NCBI GenBank assembly: GCA_945861535.1
Contig: CAMAUZ010000004.1
Span: 1-64,000 of the forward strand
From: Akkermansia muciniphila
GTDB lineage: Bacteria; Verrucomicrobiota; Verrucomicrobiia; Limisphaerales; BJHT01
Length of the DNA: 64,000 bases
Direction of reading: 5' to 3'
Shown: positions 8,786 to 17,897 of the stretch, one piece after another
Numbering within the stretch: the stretch's first letter is position 1
Layout of the letters: the number at the start of each line of letters is the position of its first letter
Translations under genes and position numbers: made by a program
Notes under the pieces: model-generated
Seen by the model: only the letters and a program-made list of their open reading frames with translations
Databases searched by the model: none
What the model was told of the DNA's origin: nothing

Positions 8786-8830
8786 TCCATTCCCATGCCC
8801 CAAATTCCCCTGCCAAGTTTCCCCTGCTCA
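8786..8830. repeat. Family A repeat, inverted orientation, in a divergent gap
   Basis: ATTCCCATGCCCCAAATTCC and CCTGCCA are the reverse complement of the GGCAGGGGAATTTGGGGC unit. It lies in the 313-base gap 8684-8996 between the receiver gene and serS. Apart from this repeat and the serS promoter, I see nothing coding there. Confidence 0.65.
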
Positions 8831-8962
8831 CGAACGGTTACGCTCCATGCCGACAGCGCGCACAAGCTCATCTGTCACGAGCAATTCCCGCCGCTGTCGC
8901 CCATGCCACGCGTTGCGACCGGGACGTCCGCGCTCACAAAGCATGTGTGAAAACGATCCGGC

Positions 8963-8990
8963 TTGCTGCCCTCAGGTCGCTTTCTATAGT
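8963..8990 (+). promoter_or_regulatory. Sigma-70-like promoter of serS
   Basis: TTGCTG and TATAGT are separated by 16 bases. The -10 box ends only six bases before the serS ATG, so a start site at the normal distance would give a leaderless or nearly leaderless mRNA. No Shine-Dalgarno sequence is present before the ATG, which fits. Confidence 0.5.
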
Positions 8991-8996
8991 GAGCCA

Positions 8997-10298
8997 ATGT
9001 TGGACATAAAATTGATTCGCGAGCAGCCGGATTTGGTCCGTCAGCGTCTGGCTTCACGCGGCGGGGGCGATGAAACGCGCGTGACCGAAGTGCTGGCGCT
9101 GGACGAGGCCCGCCGCAAGGCGCTCGTCGAGGTGGAGAAAATCAAGGCCGACCGCAACCGTGTCTCCAAGGAAATCGGCGTCTTGATGGCGCAGAAGAAA
9201 CCCGCCGAAGCCGAAGCCCGCAAACAGGACACGCGCAACCTCGGCGACCGCATCACCGAACTCGATCAGCAGGCCGCAACGGCCGAAGCGGCCCGCGATC
9301 AGCTTATGCTCCGGCTGCCCAATCTGCCCCACGCGTCGGTGCCCGTCGGCCGCACCGCCGAGGACAATCCCGTCGTGCGCATCCACGGCGAAAAACCCAC
9401 GCCGGCCTTCAAGCCCCGCACGCACATCGAATTGTGCGAGCAACTCAAGCTCGTGGATTTCGCGCGCGGGACGAAGCTCTCGGGCAGCGGCTTTCTCCTC
9501 TACACCCACTGGGGCGCAAAACTGGAGCGGGCCTTGATCCAATTCCTCCTCGAACTGCATTCCACGCAGCACGGCTACACCGAAGTTTCGCCGCCCTACA
9601 TTGTCAGCCGCGACTGCATGATCGGCGTCGGGCAGTTCCCGAAATTTGAAGATCAGGCCTACGCCGTGCGCGAAGGCAACGACGACGCGTCGCTCGGTTC
9701 GCTCTACCTCGTGCCCACCGCCGAAGCGCCGGTGGCCAACATCCATCGCGAGGAAATCCTCAAGGAAGCCCAGCTCCCCATCCGCTACTGCGCCTACAGC
9801 CCGTGCTTCCGCGCCGAGGCGGGCGCGGCGGGCGTCGGCACGCGCGGCATGATCCGCGTGCATCAGTTCGACAAGGTCGAGCTGATCAAAATTGTGAAGC
9901 CGCAGCACGGCTTCGACGAACTCGAGGCGATGGTGGCCAACGCCGAGAAGGTGCTCCAGTTGCTCGGCCTGCATTATCGCGTCGTGCTGCTCTGCAGCGG
10001 CGACATGGGCTTCGCCAGCGCCAAGACTTACGACATCGAAGTCTGGGCGCCGGGTCAGGGAAGCTATCTCGAAGTCTCCAGTTGCTCGAACTGCGAGGAC
10101 TACCAGTCGCGCCGGATGAACCTGCGCTTCAAGGCCGAGACCGGGGAGAATATTTTTCCCCACCTCCTCAATGGCAGCGGCACCGCGCTGGCGCGCCTCT
10201 TTGTGGCGCTTCTGGAAACCCACCAGCAAGCCGACGGCACCGTGCTGATCCCCGAGCCGCTGCGGCCTTATCTGAAGACCGACCGCCTCGTGCCCTGA
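8997..10298 (+). CDS. serS: Seryl-tRNA synthetase
   Basis: 433 aa, the normal length. Class II aminoacyl-tRNA synthetase that charges tRNA-Ser with serine (and tRNA-Sec where present). The N-terminal 110 residues form the antiparallel coiled-coil tRNA-binding arm (MLDIKLIREQPDLVRQRL... and KADRNRVSKEIG). Motif 2 is FRAEAGAAGVGTRGMIRVHQ and motif 3 is GSGTALARLFVALLE. The open frame continues 97 codons upstream, but MLDIKLIRE is the standard family start. glgA follows 70 bases downstream. Confidence 0.96.
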   Translation: MLDIKLIREQPDLVRQRLASRGGGDETRVTEVLALDEARRKALVEVEKIKADRNRVSKEIGVLMAQKKPAEAEARKQDTRNLGDRITELDQQAATAEAARDQLMLRLPNLPHASVPVGRTAEDNPVVRIHGEKPTPAFKPRTHIELCEQLKLVDFARGTKLSGSGFLLYTHWGAKLERALIQFLLELHSTQHGYTEVSPPYIVSRDCMIGVGQFPKFEDQAYAVREGNDDASLGSLYLVPTAEAPVANIHREEILKEAQLPIRYCAYSPCFRAEAGAAGVGTRGMIRVHQFDKVELIKIVKPQHGFDELEAMVANAEKVLQLLGLHYRVVLLCSGDMGFASAKTYDIEVWAPGQGSYLEVSSCSNCEDYQSRRMNLRFKAETGENIFPHLLNGSGTALARLFVALLETHQQADGTVLIPEPLRPYLKTDRLVP

Positions 10299-10368
10299 GA
10301 ACGCCACCCACCGCCGGTCACTCGTCACGCAGCACCCATCACGCAGCACGCGTCCCCCTTCCCCCCGC

Positions 10369-11835
10369 ATGAGAATCCTCCTGGGTGCCAGCGAACTCTT
10401 CCCCTACTCGAAGACCGGCGGCCTCTCCGACATGGTGGGCGCGCTGGCCAAATGGCTCGCCAAAGCCGGTCACGACGTCGGCGTCGTGACCCCGCTCTAC
10501 CGCGGCATCGCCGAGCAATTTCCCGAACTCAAGCCCTTCGATTACCACCTCGATCTCCCCCTCGGCGCGCGGACCGTGAGCGCGCGAGTCCACACACTCG
10601 CCGCGGCCCCGCGGCTCACGATCTACTTCATCGATGTCCCCGAGTTCTACGACCGGTCGGCCCCGTATCAGGACAACGGCGTGGATTATCCGGATAACGC
10701 CGAGCGCTTCATCTACTTCGCCAAGTGCGTGGCGCATCTCGGCCGCTATCTCCCCTGGCGGCCCGAGCTGGTGCATGTCCACGACTGGCAGGCCGCGTTG
10801 GTGCCGACCTTCCTGCTGGATTACCGGCTGCGCGCGGGCGTCGGCAACCAACCGCGCACCTGCTTCACCATTCACAACCTCGCGTTCCAAGGCACCTTCC
10901 CGCGCGCGAAATATCCGCTCACGAATCTGCCGTGGGATTATTTCCAACCCGCCGGCCTCGAGTTCTACAGCAGCCTGAACTGCCTGAAAGCCGGCATCCT
11001 CCACGCCGACCAGATCACCACTGTGAGCGCCCGCTACGCCCGCGAGATCACCACCGAGGAATTCGGCTGCGGCCTTGACGGCGCATTGCGCGGACGCGCC
11101 GGCGCGATCATCGGCATCTTGAACGGGGTCGATTACGAAGAGTGGAACACCGTGGAAAATCCGCACCTCGAACATCCGTACTCCGTGCGCGACCTCTCCG
11201 GCAAGGCCGCGGGAAAAGCCGCGCTCCAGCAGGAAATGGGACTGCCCGTCCGCGCCGACGTGCCGCTGTTTGGCAGCGTGACGCGGCTCACCGATCAGAA
11301 GGGCGTGGACCTCCAGTTGAGCGCGCTCGAGGAGATGCTCGCGACCAATCTCCAGTTCGTCCTGCTCGGCAGCGGCGCGCGCCCGTTCGAGGCGGCGTTC
11401 CGCGATTTGCAAAAACGGTTCCCCAGGCAGGTCGCCGTGCGCATCGGCTTCGACCAGGGCCTGTCGCATCGCATCGAGGCGGGCTGCGATTTTTTCCTTA
11501 TGCCCTCGCGCTTCGAGCCGTGCGGTCTGAACCAGATGTACAGCCTGCGCTACGGCACCATCCCGATCGTGCGTCGCACCGGCGGCCTCGACGATTCAGT
11601 CGTGGATGCCGCCGACGCCGCGGATCCCACCGAGGCCGCCGCCCGCGCCAACGGCATCAAGTTTTCCGACTGCTCCGCCGCCGCGCTGGTCCGGGCCATC
11701 CGCAAGGCCCTCGCCGTGTACGAAGATGCCGCCGTGCTGCGACAGTTTCGGGCCAATGCGATGACGGCGGATTTCTCGTGGGCGGGCACGGCGAAGCGCT
11801 ACGCGGACGTTTACAGGGAGATTCTGGCTCGCTAG
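10369..11835 (+). CDS. glgA: Glycogen/starch synthase, GT5 family
   Basis: 488 aa, full length. It transfers glucose from ADP-glucose (UDP-glucose in some lineages) to the non-reducing end of alpha-1,4-glucan. The N-terminal KTGGLSDMVGAL contains the Lys15-Thr-Gly-Gly nucleotide-sugar motif; HVHDWQAALVP and TIHNLAFQG are further GT5 blocks. The C-terminal domain has PSRFEPCGLNQMYSLRYGT with the conserved catalytic Glu, followed by RRTGGLDDSV. It follows serS on the same strand. No other glycogen gene is in the window. Confidence 0.95.
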   Translation: MRILLGASELFPYSKTGGLSDMVGALAKWLAKAGHDVGVVTPLYRGIAEQFPELKPFDYHLDLPLGARTVSARVHTLAAAPRLTIYFIDVPEFYDRSAPYQDNGVDYPDNAERFIYFAKCVAHLGRYLPWRPELVHVHDWQAALVPTFLLDYRLRAGVGNQPRTCFTIHNLAFQGTFPRAKYPLTNLPWDYFQPAGLEFYSSLNCLKAGILHADQITTVSARYAREITTEEFGCGLDGALRGRAGAIIGILNGVDYEEWNTVENPHLEHPYSVRDLSGKAAGKAALQQEMGLPVRADVPLFGSVTRLTDQKGVDLQLSALEEMLATNLQFVLLGSGARPFEAAFRDLQKRFPRQVAVRIGFDQGLSHRIEAGCDFFLMPSRFEPCGLNQMYSLRYGTIPIVRRTGGLDDSVVDAADAADPTEAAARANGIKFSDCSAAALVRAIRKALAVYEDAAVLRQFRANAMTADFSWAGTAKRYADVYREILAR

Positions 11836-11894
11836 GGTCCGCTGCATCAACCGGGGGCAACTCCAATCGCGGAGCGCTGAACCGGGGAGAAACA

Positions 11895-12221
11895 GTGGAA
11901 AAGCCGGCCAATCAAGACACGGTCAAGTGCGCCAAGTTCGGCCACCGCAATCCACGCGGATCGGTCGAGTGCTCCCATTGTTCCGCACACCTCTACATCG
12001 AGTGTCCCCACTGCAACCACCGCAACCCGCGCTCGCGGCGCTCCTGCTCCGAGTGCGGCAAACGCCTCCGGCATGGAGTGCTCAAGAAAATGAAGCGCTG
12101 GGTCTTTGGGCGCGGCCGCAAACACACCATCATCCTCACGGGGATCACGATCGTGCTCGTCTTCCTCCTCTGCTGGGGTGCGTTCGCCGTGGCCGAGATT
12201 CGGCTCTTCGATTTCCGCTGA
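11895..12221 (+). CDS. Double zinc-ribbon protein with C-terminal membrane anchor
   Basis: 108 aa, starting at GTG with a good upstream GGGGAGA. Two zinc-ribbon units lie at about residues 11-30 and 36-56. The second is complete (CPHCNHRNPRSRRSCSEC); the first reads KCAKFGHRNP...CSHC, so its second cysteine is replaced by Phe. After a basic stretch (KKMKRWVFGRGRK) there is one strong membrane helix (TIILTGITIVLVFLLCWGAF). It is probably a tail-anchored cytoplasmic zinc-ribbon protein. The function is unknown. Confidence 0.7.
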   Translation: MEKPANQDTVKCAKFGHRNPRGSVECSHCSAHLYIECPHCNHRNPRSRRSCSECGKRLRHGVLKKMKRWVFGRGRKHTIILTGITIVLVFLLCWGAFAVAEIRLFDFR

Positions 12222-12395
12222 CCAGGCTTCCCGTCCGACGGGCGGCCACGTTGCGGTGCTTCCAGTACGAATTGGCGAGGCTTCACCCGCGGCCGCCGCG
12301 CCCCGTTGTCAAAGGCCAAGTGCGGGCTGGATATTTGGAATGCCGATTCTAAGGTGCCCAGGTCTCGACCAACTTGGAAACCGACCGCACTCATC

Positions 12396-12686
12396 ATGAC
12401 ACCAAACCTCGTCCTGTGGATTTACATCGTCCTGCTCATCGTCGGCGGCCTCATCGGCTTCCTGAAAGCGGGGAGCAAAGCGTCGATCATCGCGTCGGTG
12501 ATCTGCGCGATCCCGCTGATTATTTGCAACGTCGTCGCGGTGCCGCCGTGGCTCGCCGACGTGTTCGTCGCGGTGCTGCTGGTGTATTTCGGCATGAAGT
12601 TTGCCAAGGGGCGCAAGTTCATGCCGGCGGGTTTCATGACGATCCTCAGCATCGTCACGCTGATCCTGCGGCAGGTGCTCAAGTGA
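12396..12686 (+). CDS. TMEM14-family small membrane protein
   Basis: 96 aa. Three to four hydrophobic helices and the sequence IVGGLIGFLKAGSKASIIAS, with later YFGMKFAKGRKFMPAGFM, match the TMEM14/UPF0136 family. The family is found in bacteria and mitochondria, and its bacterial role is not settled. The ATG at 12396 is chosen; the upstream in-frame extension has no membrane character. The hrpB start lies 32 bases downstream. Confidence 0.75.
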   Translation: MTPNLVLWIYIVLLIVGGLIGFLKAGSKASIIASVICAIPLIICNVVAVPPWLADVFVAVLLVYFGMKFAKGRKFMPAGFMTILSIVTLILRQVLK

Positions 12687-12718
12687 CCTAGCCGCGCCTT
12701 TCGCGCCCGCGACGCGCC

Positions 12719-15379
12719 GTGCAGCGCTCCCTTCCCATCTGGCAGATTCACGCGGCGATCCTCGCGGATTTACGCGCGGGAAACCGCCTCGTGCTCGTCG
12801 CGCCCACCGGCTCGGGCAAGACCACGCAGGTGCCGCAGATGCTCCTCGACGCCGGCCTCGCGGGCGCCGGCAAGATCGTCGTGCTCCAGCCCCGCCGCGT
12901 CGCCGCGCGCACGGTGGCCGCGCGCGTGGCGTGGGAACGCAACAGCCGGATCGGCGACGAGGTCGGCTACCAGATTCGCTTCGAGGACCGCACCAGTCCG
13001 GGCACGCGCATTTCGTTTGTGACCGAGGGCGTGCTGTTGCGCTGGTTGCAAGAGGACCGCGATCTGCGCGGCATCGGCGCGGTGTTGTTCGATGAATTTC
13101 ACGAGCGCAATCTGCTGAGCGACGTTTCCCTCGCGCTCGTGAAGCGCTTGCAGGAAACCCGCCGCCCCGACCTCAAGCTGGTCGTCATGTCCGCCACGCT
13201 GGACGCCGAACCCGTCGCCAATTACCTCGCCGCGCCCGCCACGCCAGACCTCCCCTGCCCCATCCTCGTTTCCGAAGGCCAGAGCTTTCCCGTCGAAGTC
13301 CGCTACCAAACCGTCCGCGACCAGCGCCCGATTTCTGAGCAAGCCGCCGAGACCATCGCGCGCATCATCAACTCCGGCGCGGTGGGCGACGTGCTTGTCT
13401 TCATGCCCGGCATGGCCGAGATCAACGCCACGATCAACGCCGTCAGCCACGAGAAATTCCGCGAGCGCGTCGCGTGCATCCCGCTCCACGGCGACCTGCC
13501 CGCCGAGGAGCAGGACCGCGCCTTCGCCCCAAATCCACTGCGCAAAGTCGTCGTATCCACCAACGTCGCCGAGACCAGCGTGACCATCGACGGCATCCGC
13601 CACGTCGTGGACGCCGGCCTTGCGCGCGTCGCCCGCTACGACGCCGAGCGCGGCATCGGCACGCTCTTTCTCGAGGAAATCAGCCGCGCCTCCGCCGACC
13701 AGCGCAAAGGCCGCGCCGGCCGCACCGCCCCCGGCACCTGCCACCGGCTCTGGACCGAGAGCGGGCACCTCAACCGCGCCGAACGCAACACGCCGGAAAT
13801 CCAGCGCAGCGACCTCGCCGAAGTCGTGCTGCTCCTCCATTCGCTCGGCATCCGGCGCGCGGCGGAATTCGACTGGCTCGATCATCCCGATCCGCAGTCC
13901 GTCGAGCGTGCCGAACAACTCCTCCGCATCCTCGGCGCGCTCGCCGTGGCCACCGACGCGTCCGACCGCGACCACGACATCACCGCGCTGGGCCGCCAGA
14001 TGCTGCGCCTGCCGTTGCATCCGCGGTACTCCCGCATGTTGCTTGAGGCCGCCCGCCGCGGTTGCGTGCGCGACGCCGCGCTGTGCGCCGCGCTCGTGAG
14101 CGGCCGGGACCTGCTCACCCGTTTCAACCGAGACGATCGCGGCGCGACCGAGACGCGCGACAATTTTGAAACCAACGACGCCTCGGATTTTTTCACGCTG
14201 ATGCGCGCCTTCGAGTTCGCCTGCGACGTGCGCTTCAGCGTTGAGGAATGCCGCCGCGCCGGCGTCCACGCGCAGACCGCGCGGCAGGTGGGCCAGACGT
14301 GGGAGCAGATTTTGCAGATCGCCGAATCGCACGGACTCGGCACCTCCCCTGCCCTGCCCGCCGCATCAGGCGCCTCGCCCGCATCGCCTGCGGCCACTGC
14401 GTCCACCGCCCGCCCGAACCCCGACGCGCTGCTGCGCTGCATCGCCACGGGCTTCATTGACCAGCTCTGCCTGCGCCGCGATCAGGGCACGCTCGAATGC
14501 GACCTGCCCGGCGGCCGCCACGCCACACTGATGCGTGAGAGCGTCGTGCAAAAAGCCCCGCTCTTCGCCGCCGCCACACTGCGTGAGGTCGAGACGCGCG
14601 GAGCCGCGCGCACGCTCGCCGGCCTCGCCACCGCCGTGCGCCGCGAATGGTTCGCCGAAATGTTTCCGCACCTGCTCGGATCACGCGTCGAGCACCTCTA
14701 CGACCGCACGCACAAACGCGTCGCCGCCGTGCGCCAGGAGAAGCTCCTCGGCCTTGTCATCCACCGCGAACACCTCACCGGCGACACCGGCTTCTCGCCC
14801 GCACTCAGCGGCGCGTGCCTCGCCGACGCCCACCTCGAAGGCTGCTTCGAGCTGCCCCTCTTCAACCACGCCGTGAAACAATGGATCGGCCGCGTCAACC
14901 TCGTCGCCGCCGCCCTGCCCGAACTGGACTTCCCCCCGATCAACGCCGCGGCGATTCGCGAGTGCCTCGCCCGCGCCTTCACCGGCCTCAAGCTCGCCAA
15001 GGACGCGCAAGCCCAACCGCTCGACGCCGCCTTCGCCAGCCACCTCGCCCCCGAACAACGCGAGTGGCTCAACGAACTCGCGCCCACCTCCGTCCCGTGG
15101 ACCGACGACCGCCGCCTGAAGCTGCTCTTCGCCGACACGCCCTTCGTTCAGGACGCGCCGCCCGTGCCTCCCGAGGCGCAGGTGAAACTGCACGAGTGCT
15201 TCACCGTCCGCGAGCACCCGCAGCTCTGCGAAGGCAAGGTGCCCGTCAAACTCTGGCTCTGCGCCCCCGACGGCAAACGCCTCGAAGCCACCACCGACTG
15301 GCCCGCCTTCCGCACCACGCACTACCCGAAGCTCCGATCCACCCTGCAAAAAAAATACCCCGGCAATGCGTGGCTCTGA
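12719..15379 (+). CDS. hrpB: ATP-dependent RNA helicase HrpB
   Basis: 886 aa, GTG start. DEAH/RHA-family helicase. Walker A is APTGSGKTTQ (residues 28-37) and the Walker B box is the HrpB-type DEFH at 125-128. SATLDAEPVANYL is motif III, and STNVAETSVTIDGI plus QRKGRAGRTAPG are motifs V and VI. The C-terminal HrpB domain is present (VEHLYDRTHKRV, ending YPKLRSTLQKKYPGNAWL). An Ala/Pro-rich insert of about 25 residues around 545-570 interrupts the helical bundle. The cellular role is poorly known in most bacteria. Confidence 0.93.
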   Translation: MQRSLPIWQIHAAILADLRAGNRLVLVAPTGSGKTTQVPQMLLDAGLAGAGKIVVLQPRRVAARTVAARVAWERNSRIGDEVGYQIRFEDRTSPGTRISFVTEGVLLRWLQEDRDLRGIGAVLFDEFHERNLLSDVSLALVKRLQETRRPDLKLVVMSATLDAEPVANYLAAPATPDLPCPILVSEGQSFPVEVRYQTVRDQRPISEQAAETIARIINSGAVGDVLVFMPGMAEINATINAVSHEKFRERVACIPLHGDLPAEEQDRAFAPNPLRKVVVSTNVAETSVTIDGIRHVVDAGLARVARYDAERGIGTLFLEEISRASADQRKGRAGRTAPGTCHRLWTESGHLNRAERNTPEIQRSDLAEVVLLLHSLGIRRAAEFDWLDHPDPQSVERAEQLLRILGALAVATDASDRDHDITALGRQMLRLPLHPRYSRMLLEAARRGCVRDAALCAALVSGRDLLTRFNRDDRGATETRDNFETNDASDFFTLMRAFEFACDVRFSVEECRRAGVHAQTARQVGQTWEQILQIAESHGLGTSPALPAASGASPASPAATASTARPNPDALLRCIATGFIDQLCLRRDQGTLECDLPGGRHATLMRESVVQKAPLFAAATLREVETRGAARTLAGLATAVRREWFAEMFPHLLGSRVEHLYDRTHKRVAAVRQEKLLGLVIHREHLTGDTGFSPALSGACLADAHLEGCFELPLFNHAVKQWIGRVNLVAAALPELDFPPINAAAIRECLARAFTGLKLAKDAQAQPLDAAFASHLAPEQREWLNELAPTSVPWTDDRRLKLLFADTPFVQDAPPVPPEAQVKLHECFTVREHPQLCEGKVPVKLWLCAPDGKRLEATTDWPAFRTTHYPKLRSTLQKKYPGNAWL

Positions 15380-15404
15380 GGCGTATCTATTCAGTGAGGG
15401 CGAC

Positions 15405-15568
15405 AGGAGCGCGGCCTTCAGGCCGCAGAAACGCCCACCCGCAGCCACCGCGTCGTACGCTACAAATGCGTCCTCCCATTCACCATTTGGTGAGTTCCAT
15501 CACACTGTTCGGAAATTCGCTCGCCCGATGCGGGTCGAACGCTTCTGCGGCCTGAAGGCCGCGCTCCT
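15405..15568. repeat. Family E paired palindromes
   Basis: GAGCGCGGCCTTCAGGCCGC followed by AGAAACGCC is answered by GCTTCTGCGGCCTGAAGGCC then GCGCTCC. Each half is itself a near-perfect palindrome, and together they form a larger inverted pair separated by about 100 bases. It fills the gap between hrpB and the thioesterase gene. Confidence 0.7.
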
Positions 15569-15634
15569 CGGGCCCTCACTGCATTGTTACGGCTGAGCCT
15601 TCTTCCCAATTCGATCCCGATCATTCCTGCCGCC

Positions 15635-16072
15635 ATGTCCTGCGAGATTTTCCACCACCACCACCGCGTCACCTACGCCGAATGCACCGTCGGCAATCAC
15701 GTTTACCACTCGCGCTACCTCGATATGCTCGAAGCCGCGCGCGGAGAATTCTGGCGCGCCCTCGGTGAACCGCTCGAACAACTCCAGCACAGCGGCTTCA
15801 TCTTCCCCGTCATCGAATGCCAACTCCGTTACCGCGCGCCGGCCCGCTACGACGACCTGCTCACCATTGAACTCTGGCTCACCGATCTCGGCCGCGCGCG
15901 CCTCACCTTCGCCTACCGCGTCCTCGGCCCCGCCGGCAAACTTCTCCTCGAGGCCACCACCGAACACGCCTGCACCAGCCTCGAGGAAAAACCCCAACGC
16001 CTCCCCGCGCCCCTCGCTGACAAACTGCGGCGCTTCCTTCGCCCTCCGGCTGTCACTTGCCTCGATCGGTGA
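15635..16072 (+). CDS. Hotdog-fold acyl-CoA thioesterase-like protein (YbgC/FadM type)
   Basis: 145 aa. The N-terminal block VTYAECTVGNHVYHSRYLDM aligns with the YbgC signature (Y-A-E-T-D-x-x-G-V-V-Y-H), and YRAPARYDDLLTIELWL with its central strand. The Asp that normally activates water in this family aligns with Thr here (ECT instead of ETD). The protein may use another residue, or may bind acyl groups without hydrolysing them. The ATG at 15635 matches the family start. It is convergent with the DUF1501 gene. Confidence 0.8.
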   Translation: MSCEIFHHHHRVTYAECTVGNHVYHSRYLDMLEAARGEFWRALGEPLEQLQHSGFIFPVIECQLRYRAPARYDDLLTIELWLTDLGRARLTFAYRVLGPAGKLLLEATTEHACTSLEEKPQRLPAPLADKLRRFLRPPAVTCLDR

Positions 16073-16117
16073 TTTCAAACAACGGAGGGAAAGCGCGTTC
16101 ACCATGGAACGACGCGA

Positions 16118-16158
16118 CCCGGTCGGAGGTCAGAGTCTCCTCACTTCATCTTTTACAA
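16118..16158. repeat. Family B element, right end only
   Basis: GGAGGTCAGAGTCTCCTCAC then TTCATCTTTTACAA matches the right terminus of the family with some decay. It touches the stop codon of the DUF1501 gene and lies in a short convergent gap. Confidence 0.5.
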
Positions 16159-16160
16159 TG

Positions 16161-17627
16161 TCACGCGAGGATGTCCCGGACGACGCGCCCGCTGACGTCG
16201 GTGAGGCGGAAGTCGCGGCCGGCGTAGCGGTAGGTGAAGCGTTCGTGATCGAAGCCGAGGAGGTGCAGGATGGTGGCGTGGAGGTCGTGGACGTGGACGG
16301 GGTTCACGGCGGCGCGGAAGCCGAATTCGTCGGTGGCTCCGTAGGCGGTGCCGCCTTTGGCCCCGCCGCCGGCGAGCCAGACGCTGAAGCCGTAGGGGTT
16401 GTGGTCGCGGCCTTTGGTGGGGGTGCCGGATTTTTGCAACTCGATGGTGGGGGTGCGGCCGAATTCGCCGCCGAAAATGATGAGGGTGTCGTCGAGCATT
16501 CCACGTTGGCGGAGGTCGTGGATGAGGGCGGCGACGGGTTGATCGATCTGCCGGGCGAGGGTGGCGTGTTTGGCGATGTCGTCGTGGTTGTCCCAGGGCT
16601 GGCCGGCACCGTGCCAGAGCTGGACGAAGCGGACGCCGCGTTCGAGGAGGCGGCGGGCGATGAGGGTCTGGCGGGCGTGGACGCCGGTGCCGTAGGCGTT
16701 GCGGATGTGCTCGGGTTCGCGGCTGGTGTCGAAGGCGTCGGCGGCTTCCATTTGCATGCGGAAGGCGAGTTCGAAGCTCTGGATGCGGGCTTCGAGACGC
16801 GGGTCGCGGGTGCGCTGGCGTTGGTGTTCGCGGTTGAGTTCGAGGAGGAGGTCGAGTTGTTCGCGCTGCTCGGCGGGCGTGGCGTGGTGGCTGCGGATGT
16901 TCTCGATGAGTTTCTCGACGCTGGTCTGCTGGGGGTCGATGAAGGTCCCCTGATAGATGCCGGGGAGGAAGCCGGCCTGCCAGTTTTCGCTGTCCTTGAT
17001 AGGATAGCCGCCGGGGCACATGGCGATGAAGCTGGGGAGATTTTGGTTTTCCGCGCCGAGTCCGTAGGTGACCCAGGAGCCGAGGCTGGGGCGGCTTTGG
17101 ACGGCGTCGCCGCAATTCATGAGCATGAGGGACGGCTCGTGATTGGGGACGTTGGCCTGCATGGAACGGATGATGGCGAGGTCGTCGGCGCAGCGGGCGA
17201 CGTTGGGGAAAATGTCGCTGATCTCAAGGCCGCTCTGGCCGTGGGGCGCGAATTTGAAGGGCGAGGGGAAGGCCGCGCCGGTCTTGCGTTCGGTGCGCAG
17301 ATTGGGCGTGGGCAGCGGCTTGCCGGCGTAGCGGGCGAGGGCGGGCTTGGGGTCGAAGGTGTCAACGTGGGACGGGCCGCCGTTGAGGAAAAAGTGGATG
17401 ACGCGTTTGGCTTTCGCGGCGAAGTGCGGCGGGCGTGGCGTGAGGGGATTGGCGTCGGTGGGCGCGAAGGCGGACGCGGACGCGGCGGAGGCGGACGCGG
17501 CGGAGGCGTCGGGGAGGAATGCGGTGGATTCGCCGAGGAAGCTGGCGAGGGAGAGTGCGCCCATGCCCATGCCACTGCGGAGGAGGAAGTCGCGGCGGGA
17601 GGGGGGCGGGTGGAGGGGGTGAGGCAT
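16161..17627 (-). CDS. Tat-exported DUF1501 protein
   Basis: 488 aa. The N-terminus SRRDFLLRSGMGMGALSLA is a twin-arginine signal (Arg11-Arg12). The family blocks follow: FFLNGGPSHVDTFDPKPAL, FAPHGQSGLEISDIFP, SMQANVPNHEPSLMLMN, GTGVHARQTLIARRLLERGV, QPWDNHDDI and IFGGEFGRTP. DUF1501 proteins are abundant in PVC bacteria and are distantly related to alkaline phosphatase/sulfatase folds; the substrate is unknown. They usually sit next to a DUF1549/DUF1553 cytochrome-type gene, which is absent here. An Ala/Ser/Ala repeat follows the signal. Confidence 0.9.
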   Translation of the reverse strand: MPHPLHPPPSRRDFLLRSGMGMGALSLASFLGESTAFLPDASAASASAASASAFAPTDANPLTPRPPHFAAKAKRVIHFFLNGGPSHVDTFDPKPALARYAGKPLPTPNLRTERKTGAAFPSPFKFAPHGQSGLEISDIFPNVARCADDLAIIRSMQANVPNHEPSLMLMNCGDAVQSRPSLGSWVTYGLGAENQNLPSFIAMCPGGYPIKDSENWQAGFLPGIYQGTFIDPQQTSVEKLIENIRSHHATPAEQREQLDLLLELNREHQRQRTRDPRLEARIQSFELAFRMQMEAADAFDTSREPEHIRNAYGTGVHARQTLIARRLLERGVRFVQLWHGAGQPWDNHDDIAKHATLARQIDQPVAALIHDLRQRGMLDDTLIIFGGEFGRTPTIELQKSGTPTKGRDHNPYGFSVWLAGGGAKGGTAYGATDEFGFRAAVNPVHVHDLHATILHLLGFDHERFTYRYAGRDFRLTDVSGRVVRDILA

Positions 17628-17897
17628 GGGTGGGAGGGGTTGAAGGGTTAAACGGTTGGAGGGTTAAAGCGGGACTGGCGCGCGCTGCGGACGCAATGGT
17701 TTGCTGGCGTGGGGCAGATTTTTGAACGGAGGGGAAAACGCCCAACGTTCAACGCTCAACGTTGAACGCTCAACGAGAGAGGTTGAATCGGGATCTATGG
17801 TTCGTCGTTTGGCGAAGTCGAGCAGGCCACCGTTGGATGGTACGGTCTTGCGGGTGGGGTGGTTGACTCGCTCCACCGTGGAACGTACGGTGCCAGC

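Noticed and set aside
12719-15379. Several 150-520 codon frames on both strands within hrpB
   Set aside because: All are out-of-frame shadows with Arg/Ala/Pro-rich products, while the hrpB frame carries all helicase motifs.
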